DNA from: Streptomyces sp. MH60
Lineage (GTDB): Bacteria > Actinomycetota > Actinomycetes > Streptomycetales > Streptomycetaceae
DNA: 64,000 nt
Assembly: GCF_002939385.1 (NCBI RefSeq)
Contig: NZ_MULI01000021.1
Coordinates: 33,569-97,568, forward strand
Reading direction: 5' to 3'
This document shows positions 17,706 to 26,169 of the stretch, piece by piece (within the stretch, counting starts at the first letter, position 1; every line of letters starts with the position of its first letter). The position numbers and the translations under genes were made by a program. The notes under the pieces were generated by a model. It had not been told where the DNA came from and did not search any database. It worked only from the letters and a program-made list of their open reading frames with translations.

Positions 17706-18440
17706 ATGTCCGCAGACCGGCACACCACCACGGCTCCCGTCTCCCTCCGCGAGCGGCGCCGGACCGCCGCGGCCCAGGAGATACTCGACGCCGCCGAGCA
17801 GCACATCGGCCGACACGGGCCCGCGGCCCTGTCGCTGCGCGCGGTCGCCCGCGGTCTCGGCATGACCGTGCAGGCGCTCTACCACTACTTCCCGAACCGC
17901 GACGCCCTCGTCACCGCGCTGATCACCAAGGCGTACGGCGACCTGTCCGACGCGTTGCAGGCCGCCGCCGACGGTGCGGGCGAGGACCTCCGCGCACCGC
18001 GTCCGCTCGTGGTGGCCGAGGCCTACCGGGACTGGGGCGTCGCCCACCCGGAGCGCTTCCAGCTGCTCTACGGGACGCCGCTGCGGTACTACGCGGCACC
18101 CGCCGAGGGGCCGACCACGCAGGCGGTCCGCCGGATGGGCGCGATCTTCCAGCGCGAGCTGTTCGCCGGCTTCACCCCGGCGCAGCTCGCCGCGGCCGAC
18201 GTCCCCGCGCCCTCACCCCCGTACCGGGATCATCTGGAACGGCTCCCCGTGCCCGCCCAGGGCGATCTGCCGTCCGCCGCGGTCTCCCTCTTCCTGAGCG
18301 CGTGGGGTCACGTCCACGGGCTGGTCGTCCTGGAGGTGTTCGGGCACACCGCGTTCCTGGGAGACCATCAGGCGGAGGTCTTCCGCACGTCGGTCCGGAT
18401 GATGCTGGAGGACATCCACCGCCGGATCCCCGCCGTCTGA
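17706..18440 (+). CDS. TetR family regulator with WHG-type C-terminal domain
   Basis: A 244-residue regulator. The helix-turn-helix at about residues 20-65 includes LRAVARGLGMTVQALYHYFPNRD. The ligand domain contains DWGVAHPERFQLLYG and WGHVHGLVVLEVFGH, typical of the WHG-domain group. TAGGCT (17694-17699) ends 6 nt before the ATG, so a leaderless transcript is likely. It is divergent from the MMPL exporter, which it probably represses. Confidence 0.9.
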   Translation: MSADRHTTTAPVSLRERRRTAAAQEILDAAEQHIGRHGPAALSLRAVARGLGMTVQALYHYFPNRDALVTALITKAYGDLSDALQAAADGAGEDLRAPRPLVVAEAYRDWGVAHPERFQLLYGTPLRYYAAPAEGPTTQAVRRMGAIFQRELFAGFTPAQLAAADVPAPSPPYRDHLERLPVPAQGDLPSAAVSLFLSAWGHVHGLVVLEVFGHTAFLGDHQAEVFRTSVRMMLEDIHRRIPAV

Positions 18441-18453
18441 CCGGGCGCCGCTC

Positions 18454-19401
18454 TCAGGGGTGCCGGTCGCCGTCCCGGCCCTCGCCCGAGGGATCGGGGG
18501 CGGACAGGGCCTCGATCTCCGGGTGGTCGCGCAGGGCGGCGATGACCGCGTTCACCGCGGCGCGCCGCGGGGCGCCGCTCCGCACCACGACGGCGACGTT
18601 GCGGTGCACCGGCGGGCTCAGCCGCCGGGTGACGACGGCATGGTCCGCCGTGACCGCGAGGGCGGGCAGCAGGGCGATCGAACCGGTCGTCTCGACGTGC
18701 CGCAGCAGCATGAGGTAGTTGCCGAACCGGCAGGCCACCCGGGGTTCGAACCCCGACTCCCGGCACAGCCGGACGGTCAGGTCCGCCATGTACGACTGCG
18801 GCCGGTCGCAGGCCCAGGTCTCCTCCTTGCAGGCAGCGAGGTCCACCGCGGTGCGGGAGGCCAGCGGATGGCCGTGCGGCAGCACCAGGACGACCGGGTC
18901 GCTGCCGAGCGACATCACTTCGAGGTCCGCGCCCCACGTCAGACCGGAGTAGTCGGTGGTGGTGACGACGACGTCGGCCTCGCCCGAGCGCAGGGCGGGG
19001 CCGCTCTCGTGCGGCTCCATCTCCACGAGTTCCAGGTGCAGGTGCGGGTGGGTGGCGGCCAGCCGGTTCGCCGCGGGGACGGCGAGGCTGTAGATGGCGC
19101 TCTGGAACACGGCGAGCCGCACGGTCCCGATGGGCTCGTCGTTCAGGGCCCGCAGTTCGGCCTCGACGTCGGCCATCCGGTCCAGGATCTCCCGGCCGCG
19201 GCGGGCCAGCAGGAGTCCGGCCGGAGTCAGCCGCACCCGGCGCCCGGTCCGCTCGATCAGCCGGCACCGGGTCTCGGTCTCCAGCACCGCCAGTTGCTGG
19301 GAGACCGTCGACGCGCTCAGATGCAGCGTCTCGGCGACCGCGCGGACCGTACCGAGCGTGTCGAGCTGGCTGAGCAGGTGCAGTCGTCCGGAGTTGAGCA
19401 C
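18454..19401 (-). CDS. LysR family regulator, divergent to dgdA (DgdR-like)
   Basis: A 315-residue LysR regulator with N-terminal winged HTH (LLSQLDTLGTVRAVAETLHLSA, about residues 8-30) and a two-lobed effector domain. GTG 19401 is chosen since TATCAT (19413-19408) ends 6 nt before it, indicating a leaderless mRNA. It is divergent from the dialkylglycine decarboxylase gene. The Burkholderia dgdA gene is likewise described as controlled by LysR-type DgdR, so the same role is likely. Co-inducer is presumably a dialkylglycine such as 2-aminoisobutyrate (inference). Confidence 0.85.
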   Translation of the reverse strand: MLNSGRLHLLSQLDTLGTVRAVAETLHLSASTVSQQLAVLETETRCRLIERTGRRVRLTPAGLLLARRGREILDRMADVEAELRALNDEPIGTVRLAVFQSAIYSLAVPAANRLAATHPHLHLELVEMEPHESGPALRSGEADVVVTTTDYSGLTWGADLEVMSLGSDPVVLVLPHGHPLASRTAVDLAACKEETWACDRPQSYMADLTVRLCRESGFEPRVACRFGNYLMLLRHVETTGSIALLPALAVTADHAVVTRRLSPPVHRNVAVVVRSGAPRRAAVNAVIAALRDHPEIEALSAPDPSGEGRDGDRHP

Positions 19402-19431
19402 GCGGCGATGATACGGCGCACACCGGCTTGT

Positions 19432-19450
19432 TGTACGTTTTTGACGTACA
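19432..19450. promoter_or_regulatory. LysR-type operator between dgdR-like gene and dgdA
   Basis: TGTACG-TTTTTGA-CGTACA is a perfect 6-bp inverted repeat with 7-bp spacer, fitting the LTTR pattern T-N11-A. Its centre lies about 67 bp before the predicted dgdA start point at 19508, the usual LTTR recognition-site position. The dgdA promoter reads TGGACA (19471-19476), 18 nt, TACCGT (19495-19500), then 7 nt to ATG. Confidence 0.65.
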
Positions 19451-19507
19451 GCAGCGTCGAATCTGTGCGATGGACACGCGCAGTGGCACGTTCCTACCGT
19501 CGGTCGC

Positions 19508-20821
19508 ATGCCTTTGGAGACTTCGAGCGCCGACCCGGGGCGCCACCTGATCCGCTACTCCGGCCACGCGCCCTTCTCGCCGGAGGTCGTCGTGCGCGCC
19601 GCCGGCACCTCCGTGTTCACGGAGAGCGGGCGTGAGCTGCTGGACTTCACGTCCGGTCAGATGAGTGCCATTCTCGGGCACTCCCATCCGGCGATCGTCT
19701 CGACGGTGCGCGAGCAGGTCGCGCACCTCGACCACCTGCACAGCGGCATGCTCAGCCGCCCGGTCGTCGAGCTGGCCCGCCGGCTCGCCGGGACCCTGCC
19801 CGAGCCGCTGGAGAAGGCGCTGCTGCTGACCACCGGGGCGGAGGCGAACGAGGCCGCGGTGCGGATGGCGAAGCTCGTCACCGGCCGCCACGAGGTCGTC
19901 TCCTTCGCCCGGTCCTGGCACGGCATGACCCAGGCCGCCGCGAACGCCACCTACAGCGCCGGGCGCAAGGGCTACGGCCCCGCCGCGCCGGGCAACTTCG
20001 CGCTGCCGGTGCCGGACCGCTACCGCCCCTCCGTCGTCGGCGCGGACGGCGAGCTGGACTGGCGCCGCCAGCTGGACCTGGGCTTCGAGATGATCGACGC
20101 CCAGTCGGTCGGCAGTCTCGCCGCGTGCCTGGTCGAGCCGATCCTCTCCTCGGGCGGCGTCGTCGAGCTTCCGCCGGGCTACCTCTCCGCCCTGGCCGGC
20201 AAGTGCCGCGAGCGGGGCATGCTGCTGATCCTGGACGAGGCCCAGACGGGGCTGTGCCGGACCGGCGACTGGTACGCCTTCGAGCACGAGGGTGTCGTCC
20301 CGGACATCCTCACGCTGTCCAAGACGCTGGGCTCGGGACTGCCGCTGGCCGCCGTGCTGACCGGCCCGGAGATCGAGCAGCGGGCGCACGAGCGGGGCTT
20401 CCTGTTCTTCACCACCCACGTCAACGACCCGCTGCCCGCCGCGGTGGGCAACACCGTCCTCGACGTCCTGGTCCGCGACCGGCTGGACGAGCGCGCCCGC
20501 ACGCTGGGGGCCGCGCTGCGCCAGGGCCTCGACAAGCTCGCCGCCCGCCACGAGGTCGTGGGCGACGTCCGCGGCCGCGGGCTGCTGCTGGGCATGGAAC
20601 TGGTCGGGGACGAGGTGCTGGGCGAGGGCGGTGCCGACCGCCTCGGCGCCGCCGTCACCCGGCGCTGCTTCGATCTGGGCCTGCACATGAACATCGTCCA
20701 GCTCCCCGGGATGGGCGGCATCTTCCGCATCGCGCCCCCGCTGACCGCGAGCGACGACGAGATCGCCCGCGGCGTGGCCGTCCTCGACCGGGCGCTCACC
20801 GACGCCGCCGGGGATCTGTAG
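19508..20821 (+). CDS. dgdA: 2,2-dialkylglycine decarboxylase (class III PLP enzyme)
   Basis: A 437-residue fold-type I PLP enzyme. It resembles Burkholderia cepacia DGD through much of its length as I remember it: DFTSGQMSAILGH, GMLSRPVVELA, SWHGMTQAAANATYSAGRKG, VEPILSSGGVVELP, ILDEAQTG, LTLSKTLGSGLPLAA and MNIVQLPGMGGIFRIAPPLT. The PLP lysine is Lys272, with Asp243 and Gln246 around the cofactor and Gln51 corresponding to the DGD decarboxylation residue. The enzyme converts dialkylglycines plus pyruvate to ketone, CO2 and alanine. It appears leaderless (TACCGT, 7 nt, ATG). An ordinary class III aminotransferase is the less likely alternative. Confidence 0.88.
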   Translation: MPLETSSADPGRHLIRYSGHAPFSPEVVVRAAGTSVFTESGRELLDFTSGQMSAILGHSHPAIVSTVREQVAHLDHLHSGMLSRPVVELARRLAGTLPEPLEKALLLTTGAEANEAAVRMAKLVTGRHEVVSFARSWHGMTQAAANATYSAGRKGYGPAAPGNFALPVPDRYRPSVVGADGELDWRRQLDLGFEMIDAQSVGSLAACLVEPILSSGGVVELPPGYLSALAGKCRERGMLLILDEAQTGLCRTGDWYAFEHEGVVPDILTLSKTLGSGLPLAAVLTGPEIEQRAHERGFLFFTTHVNDPLPAAVGNTVLDVLVRDRLDERARTLGAALRQGLDKLAARHEVVGDVRGRGLLLGMELVGDEVLGEGGADRLGAAVTRRCFDLGLHMNIVQLPGMGGIFRIAPPLTASDDEIARGVAVLDRALTDAAGDL

Positions 20822-20827
20822 CACGAA

Positions 20828-20863
20828 GGCCCCGGCGGCCTGGGGTTCCAGGTCGCCGGGGCC
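20828..20863. terminator. Bidirectional terminator hairpin
   Basis: GGCCCCGGCG (20828-20837) pairs perfectly with CGCCGGGGCC (20854-20863). The loop carries an inner CCTG/CAGG pairing. It lies between convergent dgdA and the second MMPL gene. Confidence 0.75.
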
Positions 20864-20884
20864 GCGCGTGCGATGTCGCGGGTG

Positions 20885-23104
20885 TCAGACCCCGGCCGTC
20901 TCCGGCTCGCGGACGGGCTCCGCGGGCGCGGCGGTGTCGCCGAGTTCGCGGTGCAGCTTCTCGCCCTCGACGTCGACGTTCGGCAGGACGCGGTCCAGCC
21001 ACCTGGGCAGCCACCAGGCCTTGGTGCCGAGCAGGGCGAGCACCGCGGGCACGATGGCCATGCGGACCACGAAGGCGTCGAAGAGCACCGCGATCGCGAG
21101 GCCGAAGCCCATCATCTTGATCATGGCGTCGTTCTCCAGGATGAAGCCGGAGAAGACGCTGATCATGATGATCGCGGCCGCCGCGACGACCCGGCCGCCG
21201 TGGGTGAAGCCCGTGGTGACGGAGTCGGCGGCGGACTGTCCGTGGACGTACGCCTCCCGCATGCGGGTGACGAGGAAGACCTCGTAGTCCATCGCCAGGC
21301 CGAAGACCACGCCGATCATGAAGATGGGCATCATCGACATGATCGGGCCCGGCTGGTCCACGCCGAACACGTCGGCGAGCCAGCCCCACTGGAAGACCGC
21401 GACCACCGCGCCGAGCGCCGCGGCCACCGAGAGCAGGAAGCCCAGGGCCGCCTTCAGCGGGACGAGGACCGAGCGGAACACCAGCATCAGGAGCAGGAAG
21501 GCGAGCCCGACGACCAGCGCCAGGTAGGGGATCAGCGCGTCGTCCAGGGTCTGCGAGAAGTCGATCGTCATCGCGGTCGCGCCGGTGACCAGCATGGTCG
21601 CGCCGGTGTCGGCCCGGATGTCGCCGGACAGCGAGCGGAGGTCGTGCACCAGCGACTCGGTGGCGATGTCGCTCGGGCCGGTCTTGGGTATCACGGTGAG
21701 GACGGCGGTGTCGCCCTTGTCGTTGAAGTTGGCCGGGGTGACGGCCGCGGCCTTGCCGAGACCGGTGATCTTCTCGCCGACGGCGTCCGCGGCGGCCTTC
21801 GGATCGTCGGCGCCGCGTGCGTCCACGGTGACCATCAGCGGGCCGTTGAACCCGGCCCCGAAGGACTCGGACAGCATGTCGTAGGCCTTGCGCTGGGTGG
21901 TGTCGGGGGCCGAGCTGCCCTCGTCGGGCAGGCCCAGCTCCATACTGGCGGCCGGTACGGCGATCACGCCGAGTCCGAGGACCGCGGTCAGCAGTACGGT
22001 GACCGGGCGCCGCTGTACGAAGCGGGCCCAGCGGGTGCCGAGCTTCGGCTTGCCGGCGGCGGTCCGCGCCCCGGCGGGCGCCTTGCGGTCCTTGCGGCTC
22101 AGCGCCCGCTTGCCGGCGAAGCCGAGCAGTGCCGGGGTGAGGGTGAGGGCGATCAGCACGGCGATGCCGACGGTGCCGGCGGCGGCCAGGCCCATCTTGG
22201 TGAGGATCGGGATGTTGACGATGGCGAGACCCGCCAGGGCCACGACGACGGTCAGTCCGGCGAAGACCACCGCGGAGCCCGCGGTGCCGACCGCGCGTCC
22301 GGCCGCCTCCTCGGGGGCGCGGCCCTCGGCTATCTCGGCCCGGTAGCGGGAGACGATGAACAGGGCGTAGTCGATGGCGACCGCGAGGCCGATCATCATG
22401 GCGAGCGTGGAGGTCGTGGCGGACAGCTCCAGGGTGCTGCCGAGTGCCCCGATGGCGGAGATGCCGATGCCGACACCGATGATCGCCGAGAGCAGCGGCA
22501 TACCGGCCGCGACCAGTGAGCCGAAGGTCAGCAGGAGCACGATCGCGGCGACGCCGATGCCGATCAGCTCGGCGGTGCCGCCCATCTCCTGCTCGGCCAC
22601 GACCGCGTCGCCGCCGGTCTCGACGGTGTACCCGCCCTCGCGGGCGGCGTCGGTGGCGGCGGTGAGCGAGTCGCGGGCCTCGTCGGTCAGCTCCATCGCG
22701 TTGACCTTGTAGGTCACGGAGGCGTAGGCGGTGGTGCCGTCCTTGCTGACGGCGTTCGCCTTGAACGGGTCGTCCACCGAGGCGACCTGCGGGCCGGCCT
22801 TCAGGTCGGCGACCAGTTCCTCGACCCGGTCCTTGCCGGCCGCGCCGGATATCTTCGCGCCCTCGGGGGCACGGATCACGACACGGGCCGCGGCGCCCTC
22901 GGCGCTGGCGGCCGGGAACTGCTCGTCGAGCAGGTCGAACGCCTTCTGGGACTCGGTGCCCGGCATGGAGAAGGAGTCTTCGGGCGGGGCCGGTGCGGCG
23001 GACGAGGCGACGCCGGCGCCCACGAGCAGGGCCACCCACAGCAGGGCGACGAGGCCGCGGCGCCGGAACGCCCTCCGGCCGAGTCGATAAAGAAACGTAG
23101 CCAC
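20885..23104 (-). CDS. MMPL family RND exporter
   Basis: A 739-residue MMPL protein with about 12 transmembrane helices in two repeats. Asp-Tyr motifs are in AVAIDYALFIVSRYR and GLAMDYEVFLVTRMRE. The large extracytoplasmic loop after helix 1 begins APPEDSFSMPGTESQKAFDLL, typical of actinobacterial MMPLs. The start is uncertain: GTG 23104 gives VATFLYRLGRR, matching relatives as I recall; GTG 23113 and TTG 23116 are in frame. It sits alone on the minus strand, facing away from the MerR-PP2C gene. The cargo is unknown. Confidence 0.9.
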   Translation of the reverse strand: MATFLYRLGRRAFRRRGLVALLWVALLVGAGVASSAAPAPPEDSFSMPGTESQKAFDLLDEQFPAASAEGAAARVVIRAPEGAKISGAAGKDRVEELVADLKAGPQVASVDDPFKANAVSKDGTTAYASVTYKVNAMELTDEARDSLTAATDAAREGGYTVETGGDAVVAEQEMGGTAELIGIGVAAIVLLLTFGSLVAAGMPLLSAIIGVGIGISAIGALGSTLELSATTSTLAMMIGLAVAIDYALFIVSRYRAEIAEGRAPEEAAGRAVGTAGSAVVFAGLTVVVALAGLAIVNIPILTKMGLAAAGTVGIAVLIALTLTPALLGFAGKRALSRKDRKAPAGARTAAGKPKLGTRWARFVQRRPVTVLLTAVLGLGVIAVPAASMELGLPDEGSSAPDTTQRKAYDMLSESFGAGFNGPLMVTVDARGADDPKAAADAVGEKITGLGKAAAVTPANFNDKGDTAVLTVIPKTGPSDIATESLVHDLRSLSGDIRADTGATMLVTGATAMTIDFSQTLDDALIPYLALVVGLAFLLLMLVFRSVLVPLKAALGFLLSVAAALGAVVAVFQWGWLADVFGVDQPGPIMSMMPIFMIGVVFGLAMDYEVFLVTRMREAYVHGQSAADSVTTGFTHGGRVVAAAAIIMISVFSGFILENDAMIKMMGFGLAIAVLFDAFVVRMAIVPAVLALLGTKAWWLPRWLDRVLPNVDVEGEKLHRELGDTAAPAEPVREPETAGV

Positions 23105-23573
23105 CTTTTGGACCAATCCGTCGGGTTACGGGCAGGACGAAGACCCGGCACATGGGGGGAAGGCGGACGCGCTCACCGGGGTACACCTTCATGCTCGCCC
23201 GGGGTTCTCGGCATTTACTCCGACCCTGGGTCTGGACTGGCGTACTGCGTGGGGTGTAGTGGGGTCCCGCGCCCCTCTCCCCTCGGTGTAGATCACGAAG
23301 ATGCGTGTACTCCGCATTTCGTTGCCGGGGGCAGCCGACGTCTCCGGCGGCCTCGGGGTCCACGTGGGTGGTCGGGCCGCGTTCGCGCTCGGCCGGAGTG
23401 GGACCGTCCAGAAGGAGGTCGAGGGCCTGCTGGGGGGCGGGGGGCGTCCGTGCGCCGTTCCGGGCCCCGCTGGGCGACAGCCGACGACAGGGCGGTGGTT
23501 GACCTTCACCTTGGGGCAGGCCGCAGCATCGGTGTCACCGGGCGACGCGCCCGGTACGAGGAGGAATGGGCCC
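23105..23573. other. 469-bp intergenic region with MerR-type promoter
   Basis: No convincing gene is seen between the MMPL start and the MerR-PP2C start. Near its right end, TTGACC (23499-23504), a 19-nt spacer and CAGCAT (23524-23529) form a plus-strand promoter. The overlong spacer is the hallmark of MerR-activated promoters. The imperfect dyad inside the spacer is weak. A GTG-free upstream extension of the downstream frame exists but lacks MerR homology. Confidence 0.45.
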
Positions 23574-24656
23574 GTGGGCACGGAGTTGCTGACCATCGGG
23601 GCGTTCGCGAAGGCGACCCGGCTGTCGCCGAAGGCGCTGCGCCTCTACGACGAGCTGGGCCTGCTGCCGCCCGCCCGCGTCGACCCGGTCTCCGGCTACC
23701 GCCGCTACGCCCCGGAACAGGTGGAGCGGGCCCGGCTCGTGGCCTGGCTGCGGCGCCTGGGGATGCCGCTGGTCCGCATCCGGCACGTGTGCTCGCTGGA
23801 CGCCCGCGCGGCGGCCGGGGAGATCCGCGCCTTCTGGGCGCGGGCCGAGGCCGAGGCCGCCGCCCGCCGGGACCTGGCCGCCTTCCTCGTCGACCACCTC
23901 ACCCGGAAGGACCCCGCCGTGGCTCCCCTCTCTCCTGCCCTGAACCTGCGTTACGCCGCCGCCTCCGACATCGGTCTGGTCCGCGAGAGCAACCAGGACA
24001 CCGCCTACGCGGGCTCCCGCCTGCTGGCCGTCGCCGACGGGTACGGCGCCGGCGGTGCCCCGGCGAGCGCGGCCGCCGTCGGGGCGCTCCGGCGGCTGGA
24101 GGACGACGGCGTCCCGGCCGGCGGTCTCCTCAACGTCCTCGCGGACGCCGTCGAGGAGGCCGAGCGGGCCGTGTACGACGCCGTGGGAGCCGGCTGTGCG
24201 CCGGAGGCGGCCGGTACGACCCTCACCGCGATGCTGTGGACGGGGTCGCAGCTCGGCCTGGTCCACATCGGCGACTCGCGCGTGTACCTGCTGCGCGACG
24301 GGGAGCTGTTCCAGATCACGCACGACCACACCGTCGTGCAGTCGATGGTCGACGAGGGCCGCCTCACGCCGGAGGAGGCCGCCTCACACCCCCAGCGGTC
24401 GCTGCTGGTACGGGCCCTGGGCGGCGGCGCCGACGCCAGGGCCGAGATGCGTCTGCAGGACGCCCGGTCCGGGGACCGCTACCTGCTCTGCTCCGACGGC
24501 CTGTCGACCGTGGTGCCGGGCGACGAGATCCGCCGGGTGCTCGCCGCCCCCGGTGAGCCCGGGCGGGCCGTCGGTGAACTGGTGGCACTCGCCAACGGAT
24601 CCGGCGGTCCCGACAACGTCAGCTGTGTCGTCGCCGATGTCGTGACCGCCGGGTGA
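23574..24656 (+). CDS. MerR helix-turn-helix fused to PP2C-type phosphatase
   Basis: A 360-residue fusion. Residues 1-72 form a MerR winged helix (LLTIGAFAKATRLSPKALRLYDELGLL, RVDPVSGYRRYAPEQVERA). A helical linker runs to about 115. Residues 121-358 form a PP2C domain with ESNQDTAY, VADGYGAGGAP, IGDSRVYLLRDG, CSDGLSTVV and GPDNVSC. The metal-binding aspartates are kept, but the usual DGMGG appears as DGYGAGG. GTG 23574 has a GGAGGA site about 9 nt upstream. Fusing a DNA-binding domain to a Ser/Thr phosphatase implies signalling directly at DNA, perhaps autoregulated. Confidence 0.88.
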   Translation: MGTELLTIGAFAKATRLSPKALRLYDELGLLPPARVDPVSGYRRYAPEQVERARLVAWLRRLGMPLVRIRHVCSLDARAAAGEIRAFWARAEAEAAARRDLAAFLVDHLTRKDPAVAPLSPALNLRYAAASDIGLVRESNQDTAYAGSRLLAVADGYGAGGAPASAAAVGALRRLEDDGVPAGGLLNVLADAVEEAERAVYDAVGAGCAPEAAGTTLTAMLWTGSQLGLVHIGDSRVYLLRDGELFQITHDHTVVQSMVDEGRLTPEEAASHPQRSLLVRALGGGADARAEMRLQDARSGDRYLLCSDGLSTVVPGDEIRRVLAAPGEPGRAVGELVALANGSGGPDNVSCVVADVVTAG

Positions 24657-24681
24657 CTCCTGTCCTTCGGCCCGCCCGGGC

Positions 24682-25617
24682 TCAGGGGGGAGGTGCCGCC
24701 CCGACCATGACCCGGTCGCTGTCGCCCTCGGAGAGGAAGGAGGCGAGGGCCCGCCCCTCCTCGACGACCTGGGCACGCTCAGGCCGGGTGAGCCGCCGCA
24801 ACGGGGTGACGGTCACCGTGTCGCCCTCGACGGTCCAGGTCGCGGAGACCCGGCCGTCGACGAGGACGAATCGGGCGCCGGTGACCGACAGACCGCGGTG
24901 CGCGTCGTCGATGATCCGGCCGCGGTCCTGGTAGCCGAGGACCGCGTTGTCGAAGGCCGGCAGGAACCGCACGGGGGCCGGGGCGTCCGGGCCGGGGCGC
25001 GGCGCGTCGGGCAGGTCCAGCAGTTCCCGGCCCCGCTCGTCGCGGAAGGCGACCAGTTCCCCGCGCACCGCCGCGACCGCGGCCGGCAGCCCCGCGAGCC
25101 CGCACCAGGCACGCAGGTCCGCCGAGGCGGCCGGCCCGAACGCGGCCAGGTAGCGCCGTACGAGCGCGGCACCGACCGGATCGGTGCCCGGCGGGGCCGG
25201 CGGGAGGTCGCCCATGGAGCGTGGCTCGCCGTCGGCCAGGACCGCCCGGCCCGCCGCCGCGAGTTCGTCGAGGTCGACCCCGGCGAGTTCGCGGCGGTAG
25301 GTGCCGAGGACGCGTCCGCGCAGCATGGCGTCGTGGCGCGAGCGCCAGGCCAGTACGTCCTCGGCGGTGACGAGGTGGACGGTGCGGCGCATCAGGTGGG
25401 TGCGCACGACCCGACGCCCGGCCAGCAGGTCGTCGAGCGCCCGCGGTGCGAAGTCGCGCAGCCTCGACCACAGTCCGACGAACGGTTCCTGCGGTTCCTG
25501 TGCCTGCATGCCGCCGAGGTGTGCGACGGCGTCGGGGACCGGGCGGTCCGCGCGGTCGAGCAGCAGCTGCCGGGCGAGTGCGGCCCGGTTCAGCGACCGG
25601 GCGTCGAGCACGCTCAC
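24682..25617 (-). CDS. Winged-helix DNA-binding (HTH_42/AlkZ-like) protein
   Basis: A 311-residue member of the winged-helix YcaQ/AlkZ superfamily. Typical blocks are LLLDRADRPVPDAVAHLGGMQAQEP, VRTHLMRRTVHLVTAEDVLAW and FLPAFDNAVLGYQDR. Relatives include DNA glycosylases that unhook crosslinks or excise alkylated bases, though many actinobacterial paralogues are uncharacterised; I cannot place the catalytic residues. The GTG start overlaps the VOC stop as GTGA, so the two form an operon. Confidence 0.8.
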   Translation of the reverse strand: MSVLDARSLNRAALARQLLLDRADRPVPDAVAHLGGMQAQEPQEPFVGLWSRLRDFAPRALDDLLAGRRVVRTHLMRRTVHLVTAEDVLAWRSRHDAMLRGRVLGTYRRELAGVDLDELAAAGRAVLADGEPRSMGDLPPAPPGTDPVGAALVRRYLAAFGPAASADLRAWCGLAGLPAAVAAVRGELVAFRDERGRELLDLPDAPRPGPDAPAPVRFLPAFDNAVLGYQDRGRIIDDAHRGLSVTGARFVLVDGRVSATWTVEGDTVTVTPLRRLTRPERAQVVEEGRALASFLSEGDSDRVMVGAAPPP

Positions 25618-26036
25618 GCGTTGTACTCGCTCACCACGTCCAGGACCCAGGTGACGCCGAACCGGTCCCGCAGCATGCCGTAGAGGGGTGCCCACGGCGC
25701 GGCCCCGAGCGGCCGCAGGACGGTCGCGCCCCCGGCGAGCTTCTCCCAGTACGCGGTGATCTCCTCGGCGCTCTCGCCGCGGACCGAGACGAAGAACGCG
25801 TTCTCGCCCCGGTTCCACGGCAGGTCGGACGGCACGTCGTAGGCCATCACGCTCGGGCCGTCGGCGCTGGACACCTGGCCGAACATCACCTGGTCGGCCG
25901 CGGCGGGGTCCTGGACGTTTCCGGCGTCCTCGTACGTCACCAGGGTCAGGTCACCGCCGAACGCGGACCGGTAGAAGGTGAGTGCTGCGCGGGCGTCGCC
26001 ACGGAAGTTCAGGTGGGTCACGGCTTTCGCGGTCAC
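25614..26036 (-). CDS. VOC family (PhnB-like glyoxalase-fold) protein
   Basis: A 140-residue VOC protein: VTHLNFRGDARAALTFYRSAFGG at the start and FGVTWVLDV at the end, typical of the PhnB/YjdN group. There is no obvious full metal triad, so it may be a binding protein rather than an enzyme. GTG 26036 has AAGGAG 6 nt upstream. It is the first gene of a two-gene operon and divergent from a WYL regulator, an arrangement that suggests repression by that protein. Confidence 0.88.
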   Translation of the reverse strand: MTAKAVTHLNFRGDARAALTFYRSAFGGDLTLVTYEDAGNVQDPAAADQVMFGQVSSADGPSVMAYDVPSDLPWNRGENAFFVSVRGESAEEITAYWEKLAGGATVLRPLGAAPWAPLYGMLRDRFGVTWVLDVVSEYNA

Positions 26037-26169
26037 GACGGGCTCCTTGCCATCACGGTGGGACGGCCCGCGGTGCGGGCCGCCGCGGGACCGGTTCCGG
26101 CCCCGCGGCGCCCACTCTGCTGCGGGTAGCGGTCAGGTTGTGGCCGCTATGTGCGTCAGCATGGTGGTC

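Noticed and set aside
19508..20821. Ordinary class III omega-aminotransferase
   Set aside because: DFTSGQMSA, SWHGMTQAAANATYSAGRKG and the C-terminal MNIVQLPGMGG are specific to dialkylglycine decarboxylase, and a LysR gene is divergent as in the known dgd locus.
20796..23363. 855-codon minus-strand frame overlapping the second MMPL gene
   Set aside because: Arg/Gly-rich shadow in another frame of the MMPL gene, which itself has clear transmembrane and Asp-Tyr motifs.
23301..23573. 91-codon N-terminal extension of the MerR-PP2C protein
   Set aside because: It would place Gly/Pro-rich sequence before a MerR domain that normally begins at the N-terminus; the GTG at 23574 has a good ribosome-binding site and a promoter lies inside the extension.
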